A DNA stretch of 64,000 bases. Origin: Euptelea pleiosperma (taxonomy: Eukaryota > Streptophyta > Magnoliopsida > Ranunculales > Eupteleaceae). Both the position numbers and the translations under genes were made by a program. The first letter of the stretch is position 1. Each line of letters begins with the position of its first letter. The notes under the pieces are model-generated. The model worked only from the letters and a program-made list of their open reading frames with translations, was not told the origin of the DNA and made no database searches. Positions 23,503 to 33,355 of the stretch are shown here, piece by piece. Location of the stretch: NCBI GenBank assembly GCA_035048495.1, contig CM068553.1, positions 22,445,190 to 22,509,189 of the forward strand, written 5' to 3'.

Positions 23503-23552
23503 CCTTCTTCTTCTTCTTCTTCTTCTTCTTCTTCTTCTTCTTCTTCTTCTTC
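23503..23552. repeat. (CTT)n microsatellite in element A 5' LTR
   Basis: About 16 uninterrupted CTT units; the matching stretch in the 3' LTR (42926-42955) is shorter. Confidence 0.95.
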
Positions 23553-23610
23553 TCCTCCTTCTTCTCCTCTTCCTCCTCCTCTTCTTCTTCTTCGTTTTCT
23601 TCTTCTTTTG

Positions 23611-23636
23611 CTGGAGTTGCAGGTCTGCAACTCCGG
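23611..23636. repeat. GGAGTTGCA/TGCAACTCC hairpin
   Basis: Arms of 9-10 bases with an intervening GGTC loop; a second hairpin with CCGG ends follows at 23801-23825, and a relative with arms GGCCTGCAA/TTGCAGGCC at 24151-24171. Confidence 0.85.
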
Positions 23637-24667
23637 CCGGCGAACCGTGCTCCACCACCGTCCTCTTCACAGCAGGCAACGGTTAGCTTCTCCCCCTCTC
23701 CTCCTATCCTTCTTCTTCCTCTTCGTGTTCTTCTTCTTCCTCTTCGTTTTCTTCTTCTTCTTATCCTCAGTCTTCTTCTTCTTCTTCTCCCTTAATTCCA
23801 CCGGAGTTGCAGGTGCAACTCCGGTCGTCTTCTACGGCGAGAAGCTCGCCGGAAACCTCCGTTACCGCTGCTGTAACCTGCTGCACCTAGTACCATTCCA
23901 ACAGACGGCACCCAAGCTACCATTTACCGCTTCGCCCTCGCCTCTCTCACCAAAACCAGAAAAAGAAATAAAAAAAAAAAGGAAAGAACAGTGGGTTCTG
24001 TCCCCTCCTTGCACCGTCCAACGCCAGCAACCACAGTCCCCTAGCGCCTCCCTTCCTCCACAGCTAGCTGCACACCACCTGCACCTGTGGGCAGCACCAC
24101 TACCTCCATCACAGCCTGCTGATCTCCACGTCTCCACCCTTTCAACTTGCAAAGTAACGGCCTGCAACTCTTGCAGGCCGTCATCTTGTTCCCTTCAACC
24201 CTTTCCATCGTTTCTACTATTTTCACCCTGCGAGACCACCGTCCAGATCAACAACGCTGCTGCATCTGCAAATTTCCCACAGGCTATCAGCCTCCTCATT
24301 CATCCCACCTTCTTGCACGCCTGCAACTTGGCCATTCTCCCCATCTACAGCTTGCAGTGCTTACTCTCTCACGGTTCGGGCACCTCTCCAAGCACCCACA
24401 GTCAACTACAACACTCATCAACGGCTCATCCATTGGCCGTTGTCCCCATAGCTTTTTCTTCATCCTTCAAGCATCCAACGGTGCAGCTGCAGGTATGCCT
24501 CCTTCATAACCACTCTCTAGCCACCATCACCACACCGCGAGTTGCAACCACCACTTCGCCACCATCACGCATCTTCTCCCCTCCATGCTTCTCACCGATC
24601 GGCCGATCAACCACTTCCACACTTGGCCGATCATGTCCAAGCGATCCCCCATATATAGTAGATCTCC

Positions 24668-24675
24668 GGTGAGTT
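24668..24675 (+). promoter_or_regulatory. Splice-donor-like site in LTR
   Basis: GGTGAGTT precedes a long CT-rich tract. A GGTRAG donor-like motif is at the matching place in all the other long LTRs (for example 32830, 40970, 44033; minus strand 5171, 46604, 58344, 45583). Whether it is used is not shown. Confidence 0.45.
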
Positions 24676-25269
24676 CCCCACGATGAGGTTAGTTTCTCTC
24701 TCTACTTCCTCACTTTATCTCTCTATTTTTTCTCTCCTATTCTTGATTTCTCTCTCTAGATTGTCTTTCTCTCAATTCATCTCTCTCCATCCATTTCTTT
24801 TTCTAAAAAAAATCTTGTAGTTTTAATTTTCTCTCTCTAAATCTCCTGTTTCTCTCACTAGCTTCTCTCCCTTACTAGTCTCTCTATTCGCTTTCTAGTG
24901 TAGTTTTGATTATTGCATAATTTAATTCAAGCCTTGTAAGAATTTTTCAGATTAATGAATTTAATTAGCAGTTTGTTTCCTTAATTTCTTTTATGCTTTT
25001 ATTCATTGCGGTAGTTCCTCTCTCTAAAAATCACAAAATCCTGTTTTAAAAATCCATCTCACCATTCTCACCCCTCCATGCTTTTCTGAGAAAAATTCAT
25101 CATTTTATGTTCTTATTCGCGTTAATCCGACTAATCCCGAGTGCGGATCGACATCCGACACAAATCCCTATACAAATCTATCAATTTTGCGGGATAATCG
25201 GATAAAAATTACAAAATGTGTTGATTCTAGGGTTTCCGTAACCAACGACGCGGAAAAACCCTACTTTCA

Positions 25270-27044
25270 AATGGCGCCGCTGCCGCTCGGGTGTTCGGAA
25301 GTGCAAAAAAGGACGTAAAGACGGAATTGGAAAGTTGCTGAAGCGAAAAGCTGCTCAATTTGGACAGCCTGCCTTTTCGGGAAACTTTCTATTTTTTGTT
25401 TTTGTTGATTTTTAGCAGTTTTTAAATTACTATTTTTAATGCCTCGGACGGCCGAGTGCAATTTGTAATAATTTAAGAATTTTAACTGCTTTCCAAATAA
25501 CTGCTAGATTTTGTTCTAGGGTTTTTTAGAAACCCTAGATTAAGTGGAAATTACCAAAAAAATTAAACAAAAATCAAAATTCAAAAAAATTAGGGTTTTA
25601 TATTCTGCAGATTTTTAGAAATCACCAATCAAGGATTTGCGATTTTTGGAAAGATTCTAAAATCTTGAAACTTTGCTAAATTAGGGTTTCCCCTCTTAGA
25701 AGTTTACTCTTTAGAAGAATTTCTATCTTTAGAAATCTTCCGAATTTGGAAAAGTCTGCAAAAGGAAACACCCCAAATCTAGCAGAATTTCAATTTTGGG
25801 AAATTTCCTAAAATTGTAAGGGATCTCGCAATCAAATCTTTCTTGGAAGATCTACACAGTTCGGGAAACTTTCCAATCTAGGTATTTTCCATCTGGGAAT
25901 TCCTAAATTTAATTTAACCCATCTCGAACTTGGAAATTAATTCAAAAACTTGCCTAAATTCAATACGTGCTCTGTGAACCCTAAAAAGGCAAGGATCTTC
26001 TAAATAGAATCCCAAATACCTAGACTGTGCGATCTAACTTTTCTGCAGGAACACTATCTAGTGTGGGTAGGGAGCGAAAGCTCAAAAAGGTGGAGTCGGA
26101 CCCAAGCCCATTAGGATACCCCTCCCTAACCCACGGAGGCGACCCCGTGGCGTGGCCCACGGGAGGTAAGTCTCTATCCTCGCCTTGAGTGCGATACAGA
26201 GCAATTTGGGTGAATCATTGCCGCTTGTCTATTTGCTTTCGCATACATATTATTCGACTTGCATGGCGTGGTCGTTAATCAATCAACTCTAAGAGAGCAG
26301 ACCCAGCTCCAAAATTGAAACTGGTGGGATTTCATCACCCACCTCATCACTCCAGCTGAAATTGATCCCCAAGATCCATCTATAATAAAAATAATCAAGA
26401 AGTAGAGCCAATTAGCCCGGTGTTCGAGGAAAAATCCACACAAAGCGAACCCGCTTAACATCCAATCGAAATAAGACCACGAGCGCGGGTCCCTGTTGTC
26501 TAACACACCCATAAGTCCCTGCTACTCAAGTACACTGAGCTCGATGTGGCATCTTGGACTATTCGGCGGTTAGTTGCGTGTGGACTAGGAACACGCACCA
26601 ACCCTAGCTTAACCCGAGGGAACACTCTTCTTATACACTTGACCAATCCGGTTAGTCTGGGACGTACTTAAGACAGCCATTGTGCCGCACGTCTGTCTAG
26701 GCTTCGGATTGCCTTGTTATTGACTAGAGTTAGTACTAAAGGATTCACTCTGAAGAGTGTAGCCTGGTGAGAACCTCTGAGTGCATACAGGGTCCGCCCA
26801 CTGTCATAATCTACTCTAGCCCCAAAACTAACAAGATAATGCCTAAAATATATCCTGATTGTTTAGAATAGGATTATCTGTGCTTGGTGTGCATCATTTA
26901 GAATCACTACTCCAGTATCTCCTTTTGGCAACTTTTTGCCAAATCTTGGGCTTGCTTTTTCAAGTAGACGCCCGGTTGGACCTGTCCTAACCTTTTACTG
27001 ACTCGATCTGAGAGTTAGTCCACCGCACCCCTCTATCGCCTCTA
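25270..27044 (+). other. Element A leader with Asp-tRNA-like primer site and splice-donor-like site
   Basis: Two bases after the LTR, TGGCGCCGCTGCCG (25272-25285) resembles the plant Asp-tRNA primer site used by Athila elements, with a mismatch. The leader is 1.8 kb, noncoding and very similar to those of B and C. A strong donor-like AGGTAAGT is at 26164-26171 and is conserved in B (34244-34251) and C (minus strand, 56931-56938). A small hairpin TTGGCAACTTTTTGCCAA is near 26925. The length and conservation suggest packaging or translation signals. Confidence 0.75.
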
Positions 27045-28811
27045 ATGGCAGATGAACGGCCTCTGTATGAGACCTACTATAGTTTCTGTGAGAATCGAGG
27101 TGATCACTCTCAACAATGGTATGACAATTCTGCGTATCATCATGATACTCTAGTCTCGCACACTTCTACAGGGTATGATAATCACCGAGATCCGGAGTAC
27201 AATTCTGTACTCCAAGAGCTTAAAAATTCAGTCTCTGCCCTTCGTGCCGCAGTTCAGCAACCTGTGTACCATTCCCAATCTGTAGGATATTACCCTCCTA
27301 TCCAGCAAGATGTCTGTACCTTTCCATCTCCAATGCAGACCTCCTATGACAACACTTATTATCCGGAAAATAGGAGTCACCATAACTTTGGTTGGGAACA
27401 GTCTGCCCTCCCGCAGCAACTATCGCAGGATAATTATCCTTCCGGGTTCCATCAACCCAATGGAGAGTATGACTGGCAATACTCGCAATCCCCGTACCCG
27501 TCATATCCACAGAATGACTATTCTGATCAACAGTGGGCCCCTCAGGATTTTCAGAGTCAGCAACTAGTCCCAGACTCCACTTTGCCTTACAACTTTCATA
27601 CCCAGTCGGACTACAATCAAGAGTTAGCACCTCAGCTCCCCTTGGCTGAACCACCTCCGTTGGCTACTACACCCGGTCTAGAGGACCTTCTCTCTCAGTA
27701 CATTGCCCAGCAACAACAGTATTTCCAAAGTCTAGAGCACCAACAACAGCAATCTATGGAGAGCTTCGAGCAACGTCTAGTTCAATTAGAAAATGAGAGA
27801 GAGGAAGTCAACTTCACTAGTCCACCAATAGCCTATCCTGAGGAGAATGATATGGCCACTGTCTATAATGAGGAGCCGCACAATTGGACCCAGTACCACC
27901 ATTGTGAGGAAGAAATAGAAGTAGTACCCACCCCTAGATCGAGCCAGACTATTGAGGAGCCAGTGTTTCCTTCTTCGGTGCCTTTAAAAGCACCACATCC
28001 TGAACCTACCTCTGAGCAACCTATTTCTCACTCTCCCACTGCTGCTTCTAACCTGGACCCTGAAGATGATCATCATGACACTGAATTTTGTCTCGATCGT
28101 AGGATCCCTGCTGTCATAGATCTACCGTTCCTCCCCACCTCCCTTGGATTGTGCACCAATTGTGATGAACCCGAGTCTCAATCTTTGGTGCCCTTAACAG
28201 CACCAACTTCTAGACTGAGCACAGAGGAACTTAGTCCCTTCTCTATCTCTGATAATTCTCTCTCTGCTCTGAATGCAGACATTCCTACTGATGAGCCATG
28301 TCTAGAAAATGGGCCTCCCGCTGTCCTGGACCTACCGATCCCCACCGAGGAGGGACATATTGAATGTAAGGATTGGAACATCCCTATCAAATTAGGACAC
28401 ATCAAGGGAGAGGTCAACAGTTTTCACCCGTCACCCTACGTCGATGTTCTTGATGAACCGTATGTCATGGAGAGTCTAATTCAGGACTCTCTCGAGGATA
28501 AATTATCCAAGTGTCAAGAACACTTCGAGTCTGACTTCATCTCGGAGTCCAACATTTCTGGTATTACTGATCTGCAGGAGTCTGCTCCATTCAGATACAT
28601 TCCCGCAAAACTCAATGAGTTTGCGGCTCTGCTAACCACGGTCAGAGAACCCACTACTACTCCCCTCTCAGTCTTTATTGAGAAGCTTCTATCCCTCCCC
28701 GCTGAACTAAATGTTTTTGCGGGTCTGCTCAGAGAACTTACTGTCCTTTTCTCAGTCTACACTGAGAAAGACCTGTTCTACATAGGTATCCCTAGACAAG
28801 GGATAGGATAG
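27045..28811 (+). CDS. Rearranged Gag-derived protein of a non-autonomous Athila family (588 aa)
   Basis: Full-length open frame from an ATG in the same context as the gag start of element C (both begin MA-ERPL-ET). Residues 1-70 match ends of the C gag but skip the capsid domain and zinc knuckle. Residues 74-200 are rich in Tyr, Gln, Pro and Ser. About 210-255 (PGLEDLLSQYIAQ to LENERE) matches the C segment after gag and is probably coiled coil. Residues 311-363 and 381-433 look like a diverged internal duplication built on the stretch around RIPVILGRPFL at the end of the C protease. Residues 430-520 match the C linker before RT, and 521-575 are two copies of an LNEFAALL..LSVFTEKL repeat. 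There is no D-S/T-G, RT or integrase motif. It may be a structural protein for particles, but the function is unknown. Confidence 0.72.
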   Translation: MADERPLYETYYSFCENRGDHSQQWYDNSAYHHDTLVSHTSTGYDNHRDPEYNSVLQELKNSVSALRAAVQQPVYHSQSVGYYPPIQQDVCTFPSPMQTSYDNTYYPENRSHHNFGWEQSALPQQLSQDNYPSGFHQPNGEYDWQYSQSPYPSYPQNDYSDQQWAPQDFQSQQLVPDSTLPYNFHTQSDYNQELAPQLPLAEPPPLATTPGLEDLLSQYIAQQQQYFQSLEHQQQQSMESFEQRLVQLENEREEVNFTSPPIAYPEENDMATVYNEEPHNWTQYHHCEEEIEVVPTPRSSQTIEEPVFPSSVPLKAPHPEPTSEQPISHSPTAASNLDPEDDHHDTEFCLDRRIPAVIDLPFLPTSLGLCTNCDEPESQSLVPLTAPTSRLSTEELSPFSISDNSLSALNADIPTDEPCLENGPPAVLDLPIPTEEGHIECKDWNIPIKLGHIKGEVNSFHPSPYVDVLDEPYVMESLIQDSLEDKLSKCQEHFESDFISESNISGITDLQESAPFRYIPAKLNEFAALLTTVREPTTTPLSVFIEKLLSLPAELNVFAGLLRELTVLFSVYTEKDLFYIGIPRQGIG

Positions 28812-30794
28812 TTGTTTCCGTTTCACCTTAGGTGTCAGGAAGACTGCAGATTCACTCAGTCTCCATGAGTTTCAACCTGGTTGGGGGTACTTGATATACC
28901 CCCGTCATGTCTGGCTGAAGACGTAAAACTTAGCTCTTTCAAAAAGGCAATTTCGGTATTCCTAGAGTACATGAGTCTCATGCATTTGTGATTATTGTTA
29001 TATCTTTGGCAATGCAGGTACATTCATTCTTCCGATCATTAGGTATCACACACTGTCGAGTTTCTGCCGACATGGTAACATCCTTCCTGAATCTTTGCAT
29101 CATCATCACTGATTTGTTATCATTTTATGTCCCGGTCATGAGCACCGAGGACGGTGCTATATTTTGGTTGGGGGTGGGTATTTATCAAAACTCATGTATT
29201 CCTTTTGATAAATATAGATATAGATATAAAAATAATAAAAAAAAAAAAAAAGGTTGTTTTTGGGGTGATTTCCGATGTTCTCCAAAAGTTTTCTAGAATT
29301 TCAAAAATGTGTCAAATACCCTGACTTTGATTAGCTGAAAACCTCCGTTAAGTCAGTATTGAGGATGTCAATTTTTGTTTAAGGTTAGCTTTGAGTCAAG
29401 TCAAGCGTGGCTACAGCAGTTTTGAAAACTTAGAAAAACTCAGATTTGGCACAATTGTACACTATCAACATCAAAATCATCCTAAGTTTGGAAATTCTAG
29501 AGATCCTGTGAGAAGAATTGTGGAGACCTAACCTAGTGAGCTTTCGAGCCTTTAATCATTTCAGAGAGTTATACAAGAATCCTGAGTCAATGGATGACTC
29601 ACTATTCTTCATGCCCGCAATATTCGTTGAGAGATCTCATTATCTTATGCTTCGATCATAAAACTCGGAACGACATCAAAATTGGATTATTACAACAGAA
29701 CCTTCTCTGTATCTAGTCAAGACAGTATACATGATAGTGCAAACCCTAAAAAATGATTTAGGCCATTTTTCTGAACCATTCAACCTTTTTACTCACCTGA
29801 ATTATACTTCACTAGAAACCCCTTTAGCCGTTCTATAAAAGCCTTTTCTTTGTAAACCCATCAACCTAAAACCCAGTCTAGCCACGAAGCATGACTGGCT
29901 ACTCGTATTTTGAGATGGACAAAAAGAATAACTGATGTGGGTATACCGTAAAAAGAAAAAATAAAGAAGAAGAATCAAAAGGAAAAGAAAGTGGTTCAAG
30001 CCAAAAACAAAATATGGAAAGAAAGTATGAAGAAGAGCTGAAAAGAAATTGAGCAGTCTCAGAAATATCAAGAAAAAGAGAAAAAATACGAAAAAAGAAA
30101 AAAGAACCAGATAATGGTATTATGTCGCAGGAAAAATTCAAGAAAATGGAAATATCCTCTCAAGATCTTTGAAATCCTGTATACCTTTATTTTTCTACAC
30201 CTGACCTAAGCCTCATTACAACCCAGGAAAGTCCTACTTGATTCTAGGATAGCACGATCATAAAATGTGGAGATTGGAGAAGGAGAAGCTATAGAGTTTG
30301 ATCTAACGTTCCCGAGTGAAGTGGTATTCCAATCATGAGATCTACTTCTGTTAAAGATGTCCTTCCTTCAAATAAAACATATGTGAGATCTTTTGCCTCT
30401 TTATATTAAATACATCTCCTCACATATAAATTGAGAGAAAAGAAGAAAACCCTTCTTGTGTGATTCTATTCTGAGTGCTAAACATGTGAGATTTGAGGTC
30501 GAGGCATAAAAACTTAGAGGTGATCTGGAAATCTTTACTGTCGGATGATGAGAATGTTGAGCACACACACACGCAGAGTCTGACTATTCTGGGTCATGAT
30601 TATCAATCTGTAGTCTTGCCAAAACTTTCCAACTCTTCGCTAGCATATAACTATTTTTGCATCCATTCAATGATTTGACGAACGGGGTTATCCCTGAGCT
30701 AATATGAAAAAGTGAGCAGCATGTGCAGAGCCCTTTTAAGCTCATTTATTTCGCACTAATTGCCAAGGATTGGCAATATGCTGGTTGGGGGTTG
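28812..30794 (+). other. Element A 3' region, noncoding, with three polypurine-like tracts
   Basis: Closely similar to the 3' regions of B and C. GGTTGGGGGT occurs at about 28879, 29166 and 30783; the last abuts the 3' LTR and should be the priming tract. Between the first two, a small frame (29012-29215) with a THCRVSAD and STEDG motif is open in all three elements, but the DNA is as conserved outside it, so coding is unproven. The rest is AT-rich with no ORF kept across copies. Confidence 0.7.
30783..30794 (+). other. Polypurine tract of element A
   Basis: GGTTGGGGGTTG immediately before the first base (30795) of the 3' LTR. Confidence 0.8.
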
Positions 30795-30801
30795 TGATAT
30801 T
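30795..30801 (+). repeat. First 7 bp of element A 3' LTR
   Basis: TGATATT, cut off from the remainder of the LTR (which resumes after the ATATT copy at 41496-41500) by element B. ATATT at 30797-30801 is the left duplication of B. Confidence 0.9.
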
Positions 30802-32114
30802 TGATATTCGCTCAAAAGTGCTTATTTTAAGCAATTATCCTTTTAGCGTTATTGCATTCTCCTACGTAAAATGCTTTATTTATCTACTTTTCTACGTAAT
30901 AGTCTCTTCTGTTGCGTAGAACACACTTTTCTGGACGAAATGGTATATTTGCATGCATTAAACACATTTTTGGAAGTCTAAATATTAAGCTGTTCTGATA
31001 AAGTCTCATTACGCGCTTCTTCTGTCGCAGGAAACCCCGATGGGACGATTCTCGAGACTTGTGGGCCCAAATCGATCATGAAAGCCCATTATCAAAGCTT
31101 AAAGAGCCCACAGGCTATGACTAGAAGATATGGGCCAAATACGGGTTGAAAAAGAGGACCGAAGAGCCGGCCCAAAGAACGAAGAGAGCGGGAGAGCCAA
31201 TGACCAAGAGACGGACCAAAGCGTTTAAAGCCGCATGAATCGACAATGAATGATGGTCTGCTCTACTGGTGAAGAGTGAGAAGCGACACAGTAAAAACCA
31301 GGGTTCCAGACCCTCTACCAATGCTTTTCTCTCCATTTTTTCTCTCATTTCCCCTAATTCTCTCTCCTAGCTCTAATCAACTCTCTCTCCTTAACCTATC
31401 ACCATCATCCATCAAATCCACCATTCGATCGCCATCCGATCTACCATCCGACCATCCGATTATTCATCCCTAACATCTGATCAATCGGTCGATCATCCGA
31501 TCTATCTAGTGAGCTCCCTATCTCATCATCCAACAACTTACGTTCATCGGAGGATCCTCGTCATTTAGCCCCGATTCAAAACCCTGGAAGCACGTTTGAA
31601 AAGACAGGGCTTTTGAGAAAAAAAATGCATTTTTCACGTGGTGACCAAACGCACCTTAAAAAATGACAAATTTTCAAAATAGAAACCGTGAGTTTCTAAG
31701 GGAGAAACCCACGGTTTCTCTCTTTAAAAAAGGTTCCCTTGGAAACCCTAGAGGTCGGTTCCCTCCCCCTTTTTAAAAAAAGACCAATCTTCCGGCTCCT
31801 CTTCCTTCTTCCTCACCTCCTCCGGTGAGCCAACTCCGGCAAAAAAAAAAAAAAGAAAAAAACTTGGTAGCGCCCTCCTCTTCTTCTTCCTCTTCTTCTT
31901 CTTATTTTTCTTCTTCTTCTTCTCCTTGGCCTGCAACTCCAAGTAGCTGGCTGCAACTCACGTCCCACTTCCATGCTGCCCCATGGTTTGGAGCACCACA
32001 ACCAGCGTCACCAACCTCCATGAACGCCGGTGAGTCTGGTTCATAACTTGAACGGACAGCAATCAGAAAACGGTAAGCTCCTCTTCTTTTTCTTCTCTTC
32101 CTTCTCCTTCTTCT

Positions 32115-32145
<31 letters not shown>

Positions 32146-33355
32146 TCTCCGTTTCACTCGTTTGCACACCGGAGTTACAGAACTCCGGTCATCTTCCTCC
32201 TCCCTTCTTCACGCCGGAGTTGCAAAACTGCAACTCCGGTCGCTCACGATCTCTCCACCGTTGCTGCCGCTACACACACGCGCGCCTCCTCCTTCTGCCC
32301 GTTTTCTTCGCCCTCTCCTTCTCGTTCTACAAGGAGTCCGCCTCCTTCCTCCGACGGACTGGTTCCACTCCACTAGTCCGTCCATTTCGGCCATTTGAAA
32401 CCTGCAACCAACTCCCTGTTTCCTAACTTAACCCCTTGCCAATCAGTTGCAGGCCATTTGCCTTCCACCTCCACGTCCATACCAGCTCACCTCCCTGGAT
32501 TGCACCACCGCCTGCTGCCCTCCTCTCTTTCTAACGGTTGCTGGAGTTGCTTGCAACTCCAGTCCGTTATTTTGCTGTGCGCACCTCAGGCCTCTTATGC
32601 ACACCATGCTCCTTCATGCACCACCACCGACCGTGCTCACCTCCACTGCATGAGTCGAGTTCTCTTGCTGGAATGGTTCATTACCCCACCTACATCATCG
32701 ATTCTCCATCACCATAATGACCGGCCAGCACTATTCTCCACCACCAGGATCATTACGTGCTGGCCGGACCACTCATTGGGTTCATTCTCTCCGGCCAACC
32801 CACCCACTCCCGATAAGTCAATAAAGAATGGTGAGTCTTTATCCTTTTTCTCTCTCTAGAACCCTAGTTTTTTTTTGTCGAGTTTTTCACTTTCTCTCTC
32901 TAGTTCTCTCTTTCTCTCTGCAATTTTCTTTCTCTCTCTAGACCTCTCTCTAGGATTAGATTTCTCTCTTCTTCTACTACTTTCTCTCTCTCCTATTTAA
33001 CATTTTTTTAACTTTCTCTCTCTAGTTTCTCTCTCTCAAAACCCCTTTCTCTCTCTACATCCCTCTCTTATTAAAATGCTTTCTAGTTTAGTTATTTTGT
33101 TAGATTTTTGCTGTAAAAGACAATTTTGATTGAATGAAGTTGATTTGAATAAAATTATGTTCCATTCTCTACAAATTTCCCGTCATTTTATGTCATTATT
33201 GCGCTAATCCGACTAATCCCGAGTGCGGATCGACATCCGACACGAGCCACTGTGCAAAATTACTCATTCTACAGGTTAAATGTCTCGGATAAATTAAAAA
33301 TGTGTTGAAGTTAGGGTTTCCGTAACCAACGACGCGAAAAAAAAACCTACTTTCA
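30802..33355 (+). repeat. Element B 5' LTR (2554 bp)
   Basis: TGATATTCGC to CTACTTTCA. It shares the outer ~500 bp and the terminal ~250 bp with the A-type LTR, while the middle (31320-32830) is largely different apart from CTT tracts and hairpins. ACGT boxes lie at 30860-30920, hairpins at 32169-32188, 32214-32239 and 32541-32562, and a donor-like GGTGAGTC at 32830. Confidence 0.94.
32214..32239. repeat. CCGGAGTTGCA/TGCAACTCCGG hairpin in element B LTR
   Basis: 11-base perfect arms with a 4-base loop; the copy in the 3' LTR is at 40354-40379. Confidence 0.88.

Larger units (their letters stand above)
22089..25269 (+). repeat. Element A 5' LTR (3181 bp)
   Basis: TGATATTCGC to CTACTTTCA. Order along it: ACGT-box region (22140-22210), 'ccgttggatc' segment, A-rich tract, CTT microsatellite, hairpin-rich segment, splice-donor-like site at 24668, CT-rich tract, and the conserved end block GGGTTTCCGTAACCAACGACGCGG. 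It is very close to the 3' copy at 41501-44634 and to LTR E; differences are mainly microsatellite lengths and a poly-C run. Apparent long open frames within it are translations of the CTT repeats. Confidence 0.93.

Noticed and set aside
23470..24672. Long open frame (400 codons) in the A LTR and its counterpart at 42893-43522
   Set aside because: Largely a translation of CTT repeats and hairpin modules; length changes with microsatellite length and the frame is not kept between LTR copies.
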